The notes below the pieces were generated by a model. It made no database searches. It was given only the letters and a program-made list of their open reading frames with translations, and was not told where the DNA came from. Of a stretch of 64,000 nt of DNA, positions 55,014 to 64,000 are shown in pieces. The first letter of the stretch is position 1, and the number at the start of each line of letters is the position of its first letter. The position numbers were made by a program, and so were the translations under genes. The stretch is from Pseudo-nitzschia pungens (Eukaryota; Bacillariophyta; Bacillariophyceae; Bacillariales; Bacillariaceae): NCBI GenBank assembly GCA_037355855.1, contig CM074767.1, forward strand, positions 558,001 through 622,000, given 5' to 3'.

Positions 55014-56326
55014 TATTTCTTTCTGAAGGTCAACAACGAACTTTCAGTTTCGTTGGATGTTGATCGGTTGGGACACTTGTGATTGTCTCTTGTTCTTTGT
55101 TTTGGTCCAAAACAATTTAGGAAGCTTGCTTGAAGAATCAGAGGCGAACAATCCGTCTCGTGTATTATTATTTTCTGCTTCCACTGTCTTCCCGTTGTCA
55201 ATACACTTGCGAAACTTCCGTGTTGCTAAACGGTTGTCGACAATGTCAATATCAGCAGAAGCGCTTGTCGTCTTCCGTCTTGGTTGTTTTCTGTTCCTAC
55301 AAGTAAACCTTCCGTCCTACGAAAGTCGAAAGCCGCTCGCCTGCAGCATGATTGATTGAGATGATGGTTCATTCACTGATGTCCTCTTTTCGGATCGAAC
55401 CTGATTGATGATGCTTCGTCATTCGTCACAGCCATCCATCTCACAGAAATCGTGACCTGTATTAAAGTTGAGGCTATTTTCATGTGTCGGAGGGATGTGC
55501 GATTTTCGATTAGATTGTGGTAAGGTTAAACCTTACGGTGATGATGAGGGTTCGAGTTTAATGTATGATGGTGTGAATCCTGAATGCGATTACTCGTACG
55601 AGCGTAACGTTTAACCTTACATGTAAGGTTAAGATTACTGTAGCTACGTGTAGTGAATAGCACTACCGGTTCATAATCTCATTGTACCGGTAGGGTAAAC
55701 CTTAATTACCAGTAAAAGTACGGTACGAGTGCGGGCACGTCCGAGTAACCTTACATTACTAATACTAGTACGTGTACCTTACGTGTACGAAGTACGAAGT
55801 AATAGGAAGTAATACAAATACGAAGGAATACGGTACGTAAGGTTACCGGTAACCTTACGGTAGATCGAACGAAAGACTGACTGCTTGTAAGCCGAAAACG
55901 GGTCATTCTGTAAATTATTTTACCCACTTTTCTCATCGTAAGACCGTGGACGAAGATTTTTTCTCGCTAGAATTGAATATCGATCGAGTGGATAGTGGAT
56001 AGTGGATATCCTAATAGCTTACAGCTCTGGCGTTCACAGGTTCCAGACTCCTGCATCATACCTTATAGGTCACCGCTGCTACCGCCATCTTCAAAATTGA
56101 GTTGTCGGAAGGACGAACCGTATTTTCGTGGGTTACAAGTCGTCGCAAAACACTCTGCGAACGCAAAGATCCGACTGTCGTTGTAGCAGGCACCAACGTT
56201 TGTCTGAGACCGAGACGAGACGAGACGAGACGAGACCGAACCATTTCAAATTCAGGTTCGGATTCCCGTTCCAATTGACATCGAAATTGATCTGATACAA
56301 CATAACAAAATCGAAACAAATTCAAG
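55014..56326. other. Divergent intergenic region
   Basis: No gene supported. Promoter region between the GTPase (minus) and PDI-ERV copy 2 (plus), dense in GTAAGGTTA, TACCGGTA and ACGTGTAC words around 55500-55865. GAGAC pentanucleotide repeat at 56214-56236. Confidence 0.55.
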
Positions 56327-58137
56327 ATGATGGCTCCCGGTGGAAGACGACCCTGGCAGTCCCACATCGACATGTACCGCAAAATCCCGACCGATCTGAT
56401 GGAGGGATCGGGTCGCGGTTCGATCTTGTCGTACCTCTCGTTGATCCTGATGGTGGTTCTGTTCGTTTGGGAAACCCGGGCCTACTTTTCGACTTCTGCG
56501 GTGACGGACCTGGCACTCGACAAGTCGGACGAGCCGCGCTTGCGATTGAATTTCAACATCACCATGACCGATCTGAGATGCGAATGGGCCGTCATTGACG
56601 TGGTGAGCGTCCTGGGGACGGACCAGAATGTTACGGCCCACGTTACCAAATGGAATATCGACGGGGACGGAATTCGAAAGGGATACAAGGGACGCAACCG
56701 AAACCAAAAGGACATAGAAATGTTCGATCCGCAGGTCGAGGACACACTCGAGGAACTACACGAAGACGGAGAAGATGCCATTTCCATGGACGAAGCCATG
56801 CTCGAGGAATACAAGAAGAACCACGATTACGTGTTTGTCGACTTTTTTGCCAGCTGGTGTTCCCACTGCCAGGATTTGGCACCCACGTGGGAAGTTCTGG
56901 GTGAAATTATGACCGAGGCCTCGCATTCGAGGATAGAGGACAAGCACAACGGGGAACAGCACAACTTTTCCGATGAAGACTGGGAACACGCCGTGAAGGT
57001 CAACAAGCCGGTCATCATCGGAAAGGTCGACTGCGTCGTGCATAAAAATCTCTGTAACGTCAAGCAAGATATCCGCGCGTATCCCACCCTGAGACTCTTC
57101 ATAGACGGAAAGGCTTGGCCTGGTGGTTCCGACTACAAGGGCCACAGAACCGTGATGGAAATGGTCGATTGGCTGATGCACATGGAAGAAGAGCACAAGA
57201 AGATTTTGGTCAAGGAAGGAGGCATAGGCGACAGTTTCCGAAAACTCCACGATGCACACGAAAGTAAGCAATGCGTCGCACGATACTTGGTTTTTTGTCA
57301 CAAAGAAGAAAGCGAGCTTTCTCTGAACTTTTGTTTCGGTTTCTAATACTTGGTTTTCGATTGGTCCTCAATATCTGACAATAATTTCCTCCGTTTTGTT
57401 TTTGATCTCGTTGATGCACGACGTCAGGCGCCAAGGAATACCTGGATATCGAAGACTATGAAAGCAAGGATGGCAACAAAGTGACCCAAAAACGAACCTA
57501 TCACGAATGGAAGGATGCCGAGCACCCCGGATGCCAGCTAAGCGGCCATTTGTTGCTCGACAGGGTCCCTGGGAATTTCCACATTTTGGCCCGATCCAAG
57601 CACCACGATCTGGCGCCTCACTTGACCAACGTTAGCCATCAGGTGAATTCCTTGACCATTGGAGATCCCTACACCGCACGGGTAGTGTCGGAACTGGCTG
57701 GAACGAAGGGGATTCCCGTCGATGTCTCCAAAAAGTTGTCTCCCATGAACGGAAACATTTACACGACGCAAAATTTGCACGAGTCGTATCACCACTATCT
57801 CAAGGTCGTATCCACGAGAGTTCCGGAAAAGATAACGCATGTCAACCGACAGGACGGTGCGAAGACCTACCAGATCATTCCCTCCTCCCAACTGGCCTTC
57901 TACGAAAAGGACACGGTGCCGGAAGCTAAATTTGTCTACGATTTGTCTCCCATCAGCGTCACTTACCGATCGTCGTCACGAAGGTGGTACGAATACGTGA
58001 CCTCCCTCTTTGCCATCATCGGCGGTGTCTTCACGATGGTAGGCATGATCGAATCGACCATCCACGTGACCGTATCCAAGGCTAAGCGACGCACCGTACA
58101 CCGTGCGCAACGATCCGCTTCGTCACGGTATCGATAG
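56327..58137 (+). CDS. PDI-ERV41 fusion protein (ERGIC/COPII cargo type), copy 2
   Basis: Exon 1 56327-57263 and exon 2 57428-58137 join across a 164-bp intron (GTAAGC..GTCAG, phase 1) to 548 aa. Without splicing the frame ends at 57346 in intron sequence. The layout equals copy 1: membrane segment ILSYLSLILMVVLFVWE, LRLNFNITMTDLRCEWAV, thioredoxin domain VDFFASWCSHCQDLAPTW with IRAYPTLRLFIDG, ERV domain HLLLDRVPGNFHI, LSPISVTYRSSSRRWYEYV, and terminal segment FAIIGGVFTMVGMIE. The CSHC redox site is near residue 177. Closely related to the gene at 37591, but intron positions differ: this copy lacks the early intron and carries one between the thioredoxin and ERV parts. Predicted to act in the early secretory pathway. 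Confidence 0.9.
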
Positions 58138-60678
58138 AATAAGTGATAGTATTAATTTGTAGTAGCGCTGAGTCAACCACTCGATCTCCGAAGGAATAGA
58201 GCGTCCATTGCGCTATTACTTCTTGTAGCCATCGCAACAGCAAAGAGAAGAGATGGTTTGATTTGAGATAGGAGTCATGAAAAAGTTACACTGCTGTAGG
58301 CTGAGGAATTTCTGATCCATCAAGATGGTCCGTCGAGAAAGAAGTCTGTCAAAATGACGCACAAGATCAACTAGTAGTACTACTAGTAGTACTAGTATCG
58401 TAAAAACATTCAAGACAACTGGCAAAGAACAATCAGCAGCCACTGTGACAGCACCATGCCACCTTTTTGAAGATGTAAATTTATTTTTGTCTACACACAA
58501 CAACAACTTTGATGTGCTCAAATACTGTACGTCGATCGACCTCCTCTATTTAATAGATGTAGTAGTGGCAGCACAGTTGTTGCTGGTTGACCTACCTCTG
58601 TTGATTTTTTTCAGACGATAAAGGAGGACCCCATTTTCCCTCACTAGTAGTAGATTCTTTGAGTTTGCCGAAGATTTGGTGATGTGAACCATAGACCTTG
58701 CAGATCCAGTCGAGCCAATTCAAATTCAAGTAGACATGTGAGATCAACTATTTGCTATGTTGTGGTGGTTCTCAACCCTGGTGATCGAATCATTCAAAAT
58801 CCAACCAGGGAATGGAAGGTGAAGTATTGTGAGTTTATTATAGCTTCCTATGACTGCTAGTAGCATTGCTGAGATAATGACATGACGTCCTGTGATGTTT
58901 TTAAATTTCATTTTATACATCAGATATATTCTCAATGCATACTATCAGATTGAATAGGAATAGTAGTAAAGGTACTAGTAGTACTAGTAGTACTACTAGT
59001 AGTAGTAGTACTATCCTCCCCAGGAGAACATTTTTTGGACGCAAGTACTAACTGTCTAGTTTTGCTCAACACTAATTTTGTATGATTCATCACCTGTGTC
59101 TCGGACTTCTTGCTGTAATTGAAGTTTGTACATTGAATTGAATATTACAAGTCTTCGAGTTCAGATCAGAGATTTTTACAATCAATGTCGTGCATGCTGC
59201 AAGAAGGACAGATCACATCATTCCCACTGTTCTTCAGAGAACGATAGTTATCAATTCATCTGTCTAGAAAAAGCTACTATCGAGAGATAATGAATCAATA
59301 TTCCGGGGCAAAGCTATTTGGGTATCAGAGCAGAGACTCCTACTAGTAGTACTGCTAGTACTAGCAGTATCACAAGAAATAAATACTACTACTAATGACG
59401 AATCAAGTACTACTAGCTACTAGTACCAATACTACTAGTACTAGAATCCTCTTGTTGTCGGTGCTGCTGCTACGAGTGCTGCGCCTTCGCTGCAAGAAGC
59501 ACACAAGTATATGACAAAATTTGGTATCTGGCGATTTGTTGAGATGTAGCTCGAGTAACTTAGCTTCTGCCACCATAAATCGACGCTGTCCTCTTGTTGC
59601 TGCTAGTACTAATACTAGTACCGGTAGTAAGAAACCTTGCTGCTGCGTTTTCCTTGGAAGTAAACCTTCGTTAAGGTTCTTACTACCCCCTGTACTATGA
59701 AGTATTATGCTGTTGAATATCACAAAATGGGTCGTCAACATGAGGATAATTTTATTCGTACGATTCGAACAACTAATGATACCTATGGTATTCGATCGCT
59801 ACCATACGATAGGTACGAGTACAATTTCGTGTACAAGTACGAGTATTACCCTGTAAGGTTACGGGCATGCATGATTCATCACAACTTAATAAGCCTTACC
59901 GTATTACTGATCACGATCAATAAGTGTGCACATGCCGATGCATTCTGGTAAGGCGTAACTATTGTCAAAGTGATCCTAAACATAAGAAAACGGCACGTAC
60001 TCTTACGTCAGAGCAACCAAAAGCTTGTGAATCCACGAAATTACATGCATTGTATTGTAAGCGAAAGTGAATCAAGCACCCGCTTGAAGAAATCCAACTG
60101 AAGTCTTGAGTAAGATTCTTTGAATCATCAACGCGGTTGATACTCCGTCTAGGTTGGTTTGACTTTTTTCAATTATGATCATTGATCACTATCAGGAAGA
60201 AAGGAGACCGACTCACTCAAAGAAACTTTATTTATTGTCGATGGCTTTCATTCTCTCGTGATTGTGTTTTGATTCGACTTTACTTATGGATTCTCAGCAT
60301 TGAAATTCTGTATTTCCAATGCTTGACTGGCCAAGCCATCACCACAAACGAACCGGAAGAACAAGGAACAATCACTAAATCAAGCACGGTACGACTACAG
60401 TATTCACAAAAGCAGAAAACTACAAGTACAGTAGACGTTTACGAATATTTATTTCACCCACCCAATCATTACAATTGAACCCTTACTTCGAATCTGAGTA
60501 AATCAGGCCGTCCTGATTGAGAAGACCTTCAATGCGGTAGAATTCGACTTTGATACAGCTCAGAGCCAAAGAGTTCGTTAGTCATAGAAGGAAGCACGGA
60601 CCTTTTGCTTTTGTATTTTAGTGCCGATGCCAAAAATCTGTCTCTCTCAAACAACTCCGCATTGTGCAACTATCCAGA
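58138..60678. other. Intergenic with CTA/TAG palindromes
   Basis: No gene supported. Palindromic CTA/TAG runs occur at 58371-58395, 58969-59013 and 59340-59370. A 98-codon frame (60182-60478) starts only at TTG and has no motif. Confidence 0.55.
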
Positions 60679-61587
60679 ATGAAAGACAACGAGAGGGAAA
60701 GACTCGTGGATCAAATCGATGAGCAGCTAGAACAAAAAGAACCAGACCAAGAATCCTTGGCAAGTGCCCTGTCCAAAGCTATCCAAGTGACTGAAAACGA
60801 GAGCTTCGATCCCAGCCATGGTTCCGATCATCGACCAGGCGGTGCAGACCTTCGAAAAAATTTGGAAGAGCGTTGGAATGAATTGATCCGGATTACTACG
60901 GGGAAGAGCAAGACGAAAGCCACCGATGGATGGTTTCGAACGATCTACGAAAAACACAACGAAGCAGGGCGACATTACCACACCGCCGTGCATCTGTGGG
61001 AAATGTTCGAGCTTCTGGACATTGTCATTGCTTGTGTCTTTCCTTCTCTCTCCCTCGCTTCGAAGTGGTATGTCCCCATGGCATGGTCGGTCTTGTTTCA
61101 CGATTCCATATACGATCCTCGATCGAATCGAAACGAAAAAGACAGCGCGGCATTGTTTCGCGAGTTCGTCCACGTCGACAATGCAATCGAAATGGAGGAG
61201 GACATTTTCGATGCCGTCTTGACCATGATCCTTGCAACCGAAACACACCAAGTAACCGCCGACAAAGAAGAAGACGCCGACGCAGAATTCATCGAGGCGC
61301 AAAAACACTTTTTGGACATCGACATGGCCGTGTTGGGAAAACAGAAGGCAGCCTATATGAAATATGCTGCCTTGATTCGCATGGAGTACAAATTTGTTCC
61401 GCACGATGTGTATTGCAGCAAACGAGCCGAGATCTTGGAAAGGTTTCTCGGTGACAGCGGCGATGCGATCACGGAGACGAAGCAGATTTATGTGACCGAG
61501 GTATTCCGAAACGCATTCGAGAGCCGAGCAAGAGAAAACCTTCGTCAAGAAATCAATCTCCTTCGAACAAACATCATTCCTACATGA
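60679..61587 (+). CDS. HD-domain metal-dependent phosphohydrolase (COG4339-like)
   Basis: 302 aa from ATG 60679 (the frame is open slightly upstream from a GTG). Matches the small HD-superfamily phosphohydrolases: a WNELIRI start, YEKHNEAGRHYHTAVHLWEM, the HD pair in VLFHDSIYDPRSNRNEKDSA, VLTMILATETHQ, FLDIDMAVLGKQKAAYMKYA, IRMEYKFVPHDVYCSKRAEI, LERFLGD and a terminal RARENLRQEINLLR. The conserved His residues of GRHYHTAVHL and the HD step support metal binding. The first ~65 residues are Glu/Asp-rich and probably disordered. Natural substrate unknown; members are annotated as predicted nucleotidases or phosphohydrolases. Cytosolic by absence of targeting signals. Confidence 0.87.
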   Translation: MKDNERERLVDQIDEQLEQKEPDQESLASALSKAIQVTENESFDPSHGSDHRPGGADLRKNLEERWNELIRITTGKSKTKATDGWFRTIYEKHNEAGRHYHTAVHLWEMFELLDIVIACVFPSLSLASKWYVPMAWSVLFHDSIYDPRSNRNEKDSAALFREFVHVDNAIEMEEDIFDAVLTMILATETHQVTADKEEDADAEFIEAQKHFLDIDMAVLGKQKAAYMKYAALIRMEYKFVPHDVYCSKRAEILERFLGDSGDAITETKQIYVTEVFRNAFESRARENLRQEINLLRTNIIPT

Positions 61588-61831
61588 GATGAATATTTTG
61601 GAGGTATTAGTGACTGAGGACAAGTTGTCACACCTCTTGACAACTTCCGATGACCCTACCTTGTCAAACAATGGCGCTCATCCTTCGCCTACAAATTGGT
61701 ATGAGCTACGTTCACAGAGGAATCCGAAATGATGTAAAAGAGGATACAAGGAATGGCGAAAATTTTTTTCGAAAAGATTTGGTGTATTATTAGCTCGGTT
61801 TCGATGTAATTTGATCTAACGATCAAAATAT

Positions 61832-64000
61832 CTACTCTCCGAAGAAATAGTTCCCTGTCGATTCAGCCTCCGGGGAAGAGAAGGAGGTGCCATAACGACG
61901 ATGATCTGATTCACAGACGAATGCATCCGGTTGCGCCGGCCGTTGGTGAAATTCTCCGTCGTCATTATTTTGATGTTGTTGTTGCGGTTGCTGTCGGTCA
62001 TTGTAACCATCTCCCATAAAGTTTGACGACTCCCAAAACCGGTCATTGATCTCACTTTGCTTTGACTGCCGGCGTAGCTGATCCTGCGCATTGTGACCTT
62101 GACCTTGGCGGCGTTCATTGAGACCGTGATCGACAGGACTGCCCTCGTAAGGACTGGCGAACCGACTCGCTTCGCTTTCGGAAAAAGGGTCTCCTGTGGC
62201 GCTCTCGAAGCTTTTCGCATATGATTTGGATTTGAGGGAGGATTCGAACTGCTGCCCATAGTGCTGCCCTTCGTGTTGTTCCCCTTGCTGCCGAGATCTT
62301 CTACGACTCGGCTTCATTGTTGGCGACTCTTCAGAATGGGGGGATAAAGAAGACGACTTGAATCTTCCATGCCCTCGTGAAGACCGTTGGATTGGAGATG
62401 ACGAGGATCTTTGGGGTACCTTAGTGGGAGACGGCACCCTAGAAAGGCGATCAAGAAATTCAGTGAAGTCGTCATCGTTCTTTCTTGGAGGGTGACGGGT
62501 TTCCACCGGTGATGGTTTTTCGGTCTGACGATCTCTTCCTCGGCGTCGTTTCGATCGCTTATCGGCACGTCTTTGGTTGCCTATGTCAGGTGAGCTATCA
62601 CCGCTCATCTCGTACTTTCTTCTATCGCTTCGCCCATTGTTGGATTGCGACGGTGATCGGTCATACACTCGTTGTTGCTGGTGCCGTTGAGAATCACTAG
62701 TCTGTCTCGAATGATCTGAGTAGGCATTAGAGGAAGAAGACGCCGGGTGAGGGGGTGGAGCAGGATGGTACTCGGGGTTGGAGTTAGTACTACCAACAGC
62801 TGGATTCATGCCCCGTTCGCAAGCATTGCCATAATATGCAGGATATCCGGCCACACCGGAATAAAAATTTGGTTGAATTTGAGGGGCTCCTGCATAAGCC
62901 CCCACCTGTCCCGCAGGTGCTGCTTGATATGGGTTTAGTCGCAGATCTTGAGGGTAGTGCATCGGATGAGGTGGGAAACCCGGCTGCCCTGGAAATCCAG
63001 GAGCACCAGCGGCCTGAATATGCGGAGGTCCACCACCATAAAACGATGGTGCAGCATGTGGATATTGCGGAGGATGGAATCCAGCAGTAACGTTAGGAGG
63101 AGGAACCGGGGCGGGGAACGGTGCCGGGTACGCAGTGGGAGGTCCTCGATAAAAGGGATGGCCCGGCCCAACGGGACCACCACTACCGATAGCAAACGGT
63201 CCGGTGTGCTGAATGGGGGCAGCGGTATTGACCGCTTGATCTTGATCTTTACTGTTTTGCTTGTTAATCAGTGGCTTCTCGCCTGCGGCGACACCGTCGG
63301 TATTGTCTTCTTCATCATCAGAATATCCATCGTCGGAAGAACAGCACGAAGATGAATCTGATTCGTCCTCACCGATTCCTGTTTTGTGAGTCGGAATCGG
63401 TTCGATCCCGTGGCGTTGTTTCAACAAGACATCCGTCATGTTGTCAATGAGAGTTTTGACTTGTAGCAGAGAGGCACCTACAGATGATCTTTTCTCTTCT
63501 TCCGTCATGGGCGGAAACTCCATGAGCTTTGCAGCTTTGTACTGCAATTGGTCAGGACCGTGGTTGGTACTAAAATTATTCAGAACGGAGTAGGACAAAA
63601 GAGCAGCGGCTTTGCCGCCTAGCAATTTGCTTGGTTTCTTTCCTTCCAATGCAGTTGTTAGGATGGCCTTGGGAATCGGCTCACTTCGATTTGGATCCAT
63701 GGTCTTGGTAAAACTGCTGTTGCTGGCTTCCTCCTTTTTGACGAACGAAGAGCCGCAGTTTTTCCGGTTCAGCAGGGCTTTGGCTTTCTCAGTTGACTTG
63801 AAAAAGGCATCATACTCCTTCAGGAATTCCGCTTTGCTACGTTCCTTTGTCTGGCGGTATTTCTGTAAGTGGCTTTTTGTTCTTTCCCGGGTGATATATC
63901 TCGGTTGTTTCCTCATATTTTCCATTATTACCGACGGAGAGCAATTCTTCAGGCCGATTTCAAATATTGCTGCTGCAAAGGCCTTATGCTCTTCGAATGT
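61832..64000 (-). CDS. GARP-type MYB (SHLQKYR) protein, partial at window end
   Basis: The coding frame is open through the window edge at 64000, so the start lies beyond. The first visible residues, EEHKAFAAAIFEIGLKNCSP, then SVIMENM and ITRERTKSHLQKYRQTKERS, form a GARP/MYB domain without the insertion seen in the paralogue at 45181. The FLKEYD tail after the helix is shared. The rest is ~650 residues of low complexity: a Ser/Asp/Glu-rich part (DESDSSSCCSSDD), a Pro/Gly/Tyr/Ala-rich stretch (PGHPFYRGPPTAYPAPFPAP), Arg/Ser tracts (KRSKRRRGRDRQTEKPSP) and a Gln/Asn C-terminus, consistent with a disordered transcription-regulator tail. Targets unknown. Only 244 bp separate it from the convergent HD-phosphohydrolase gene. 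Confidence 0.82.
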   Translation of the reverse strand, partial: TFEEHKAFAAAIFEIGLKNCSPSVIMENMRKQPRYITRERTKSHLQKYRQTKERSKAEFLKEYDAFFKSTEKAKALLNRKNCGSSFVKKEEASNSSFTKTMDPNRSEPIPKAILTTALEGKKPSKLLGGKAAALLSYSVLNNFSTNHGPDQLQYKAAKLMEFPPMTEEEKRSSVGASLLQVKTLIDNMTDVLLKQRHGIEPIPTHKTGIGEDESDSSSCCSSDDGYSDDEEDNTDGVAAGEKPLINKQNSKDQDQAVNTAAPIQHTGPFAIGSGGPVGPGHPFYRGPPTAYPAPFPAPVPPPNVTAGFHPPQYPHAAPSFYGGGPPHIQAAGAPGFPGQPGFPPHPMHYPQDLRLNPYQAAPAGQVGAYAGAPQIQPNFYSGVAGYPAYYGNACERGMNPAVGSTNSNPEYHPAPPPHPASSSSNAYSDHSRQTSDSQRHQQQRVYDRSPSQSNNGRSDRRKYEMSGDSSPDIGNQRRADKRSKRRRGRDRQTEKPSPVETRHPPRKNDDDFTEFLDRLSRVPSPTKVPQRSSSSPIQRSSRGHGRFKSSSLSPHSEESPTMKPSRRRSRQQGEQHEGQHYGQQFESSLKSKSYAKSFESATGDPFSESEASRFASPYEGSPVDHGLNERRQGQGHNAQDQLRRQSKQSEINDRFWESSNFMGDGYNDRQQPQQQHQNNDDGEFHQRPAQPDAFVCESDHRRYGTSFSSPEAESTGNYFFGE

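Overview
The window looks like nuclear DNA from a diatom, probably pennate, though the species cannot be fixed from sequence alone. The reasons are compact, mostly single-exon or few-intron genes with GT-AG introns of about 80-320 bp; plastid precursors with a signal peptide followed by a transit-like stretch; large secreted proteins with SxxPS repeats and cysteine modules; BspA/DUF285-type surface repeats; and proteins swollen by simple-sequence insertions. Coding DNA is fairly GC-rich. Intergenic DNA is AT-rich and full of CTA/TAG trinucleotide palindromes and short TACCGGTA / GTAAGGTTA-type words. There is no operon organisation, and I found no tRNA, rRNA or CRISPR.

Layout. 0-7 kb: a TEN1-like telomere-capping (CST) OB-fold protein and a plastid-type homogentisate prenyltransferase of tocopherol synthesis, separated by simple repeats. 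7.5-15 kb: a gene-free repeat island. Two minisatellite arrays lie in opposite orientation and carry the same punctuating module of about 65 bp; between and around them are a 131/143-bp tandem array and other duplicated modules. 15.3-17 kb: agmatine deiminase. 17-19.5 kb: two fold-back elements lying in a 151-bp tandem array. 19.8-30.3 kb: a probable multi-exon DUF285 surface protein, an alpha/beta hydrolase, and a secreted three-exon protein with SEQPSLIP repeats and cysteine modules. 30.3-33.6 kb: AT-rich, gene-free DNA with degenerate repeats. 33.6-64 kb: the gene-rich half. It holds an orphan nuclear-looking protein, two PDI/ERV41-type fusion proteins (37.6 and 56.3 kb), CNOT10, two GARP-type MYB proteins (45.2 and 61.8 kb, the second cut by the window edge), an MFSD5/MOT2-type transporter, a BTB protein, a plastid-targeted NOG1-type GTPase and an HD-domain phosphohydrolase.

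How the genes relate. The genes belong to unrelated housekeeping pathways: telomere capping, tocopherol, polyamine, early secretory redox and cargo, mRNA decay, plastid ribosome biogenesis and transcription control. Two families occur twice in the same order (PDI-ERV then GARP), which suggests an old segmental duplication with one inversion. Three genes have introns whose phases join exactly across exons (secreted repeat protein, CNOT10, both PDI-ERV copies). The most unusual parts are the inverted minisatellite island, the fold-back/tandem-repeat complex upstream of the surface-protein gene, and the TEN1-like protein with its OB fold split by low-complexity sequence.
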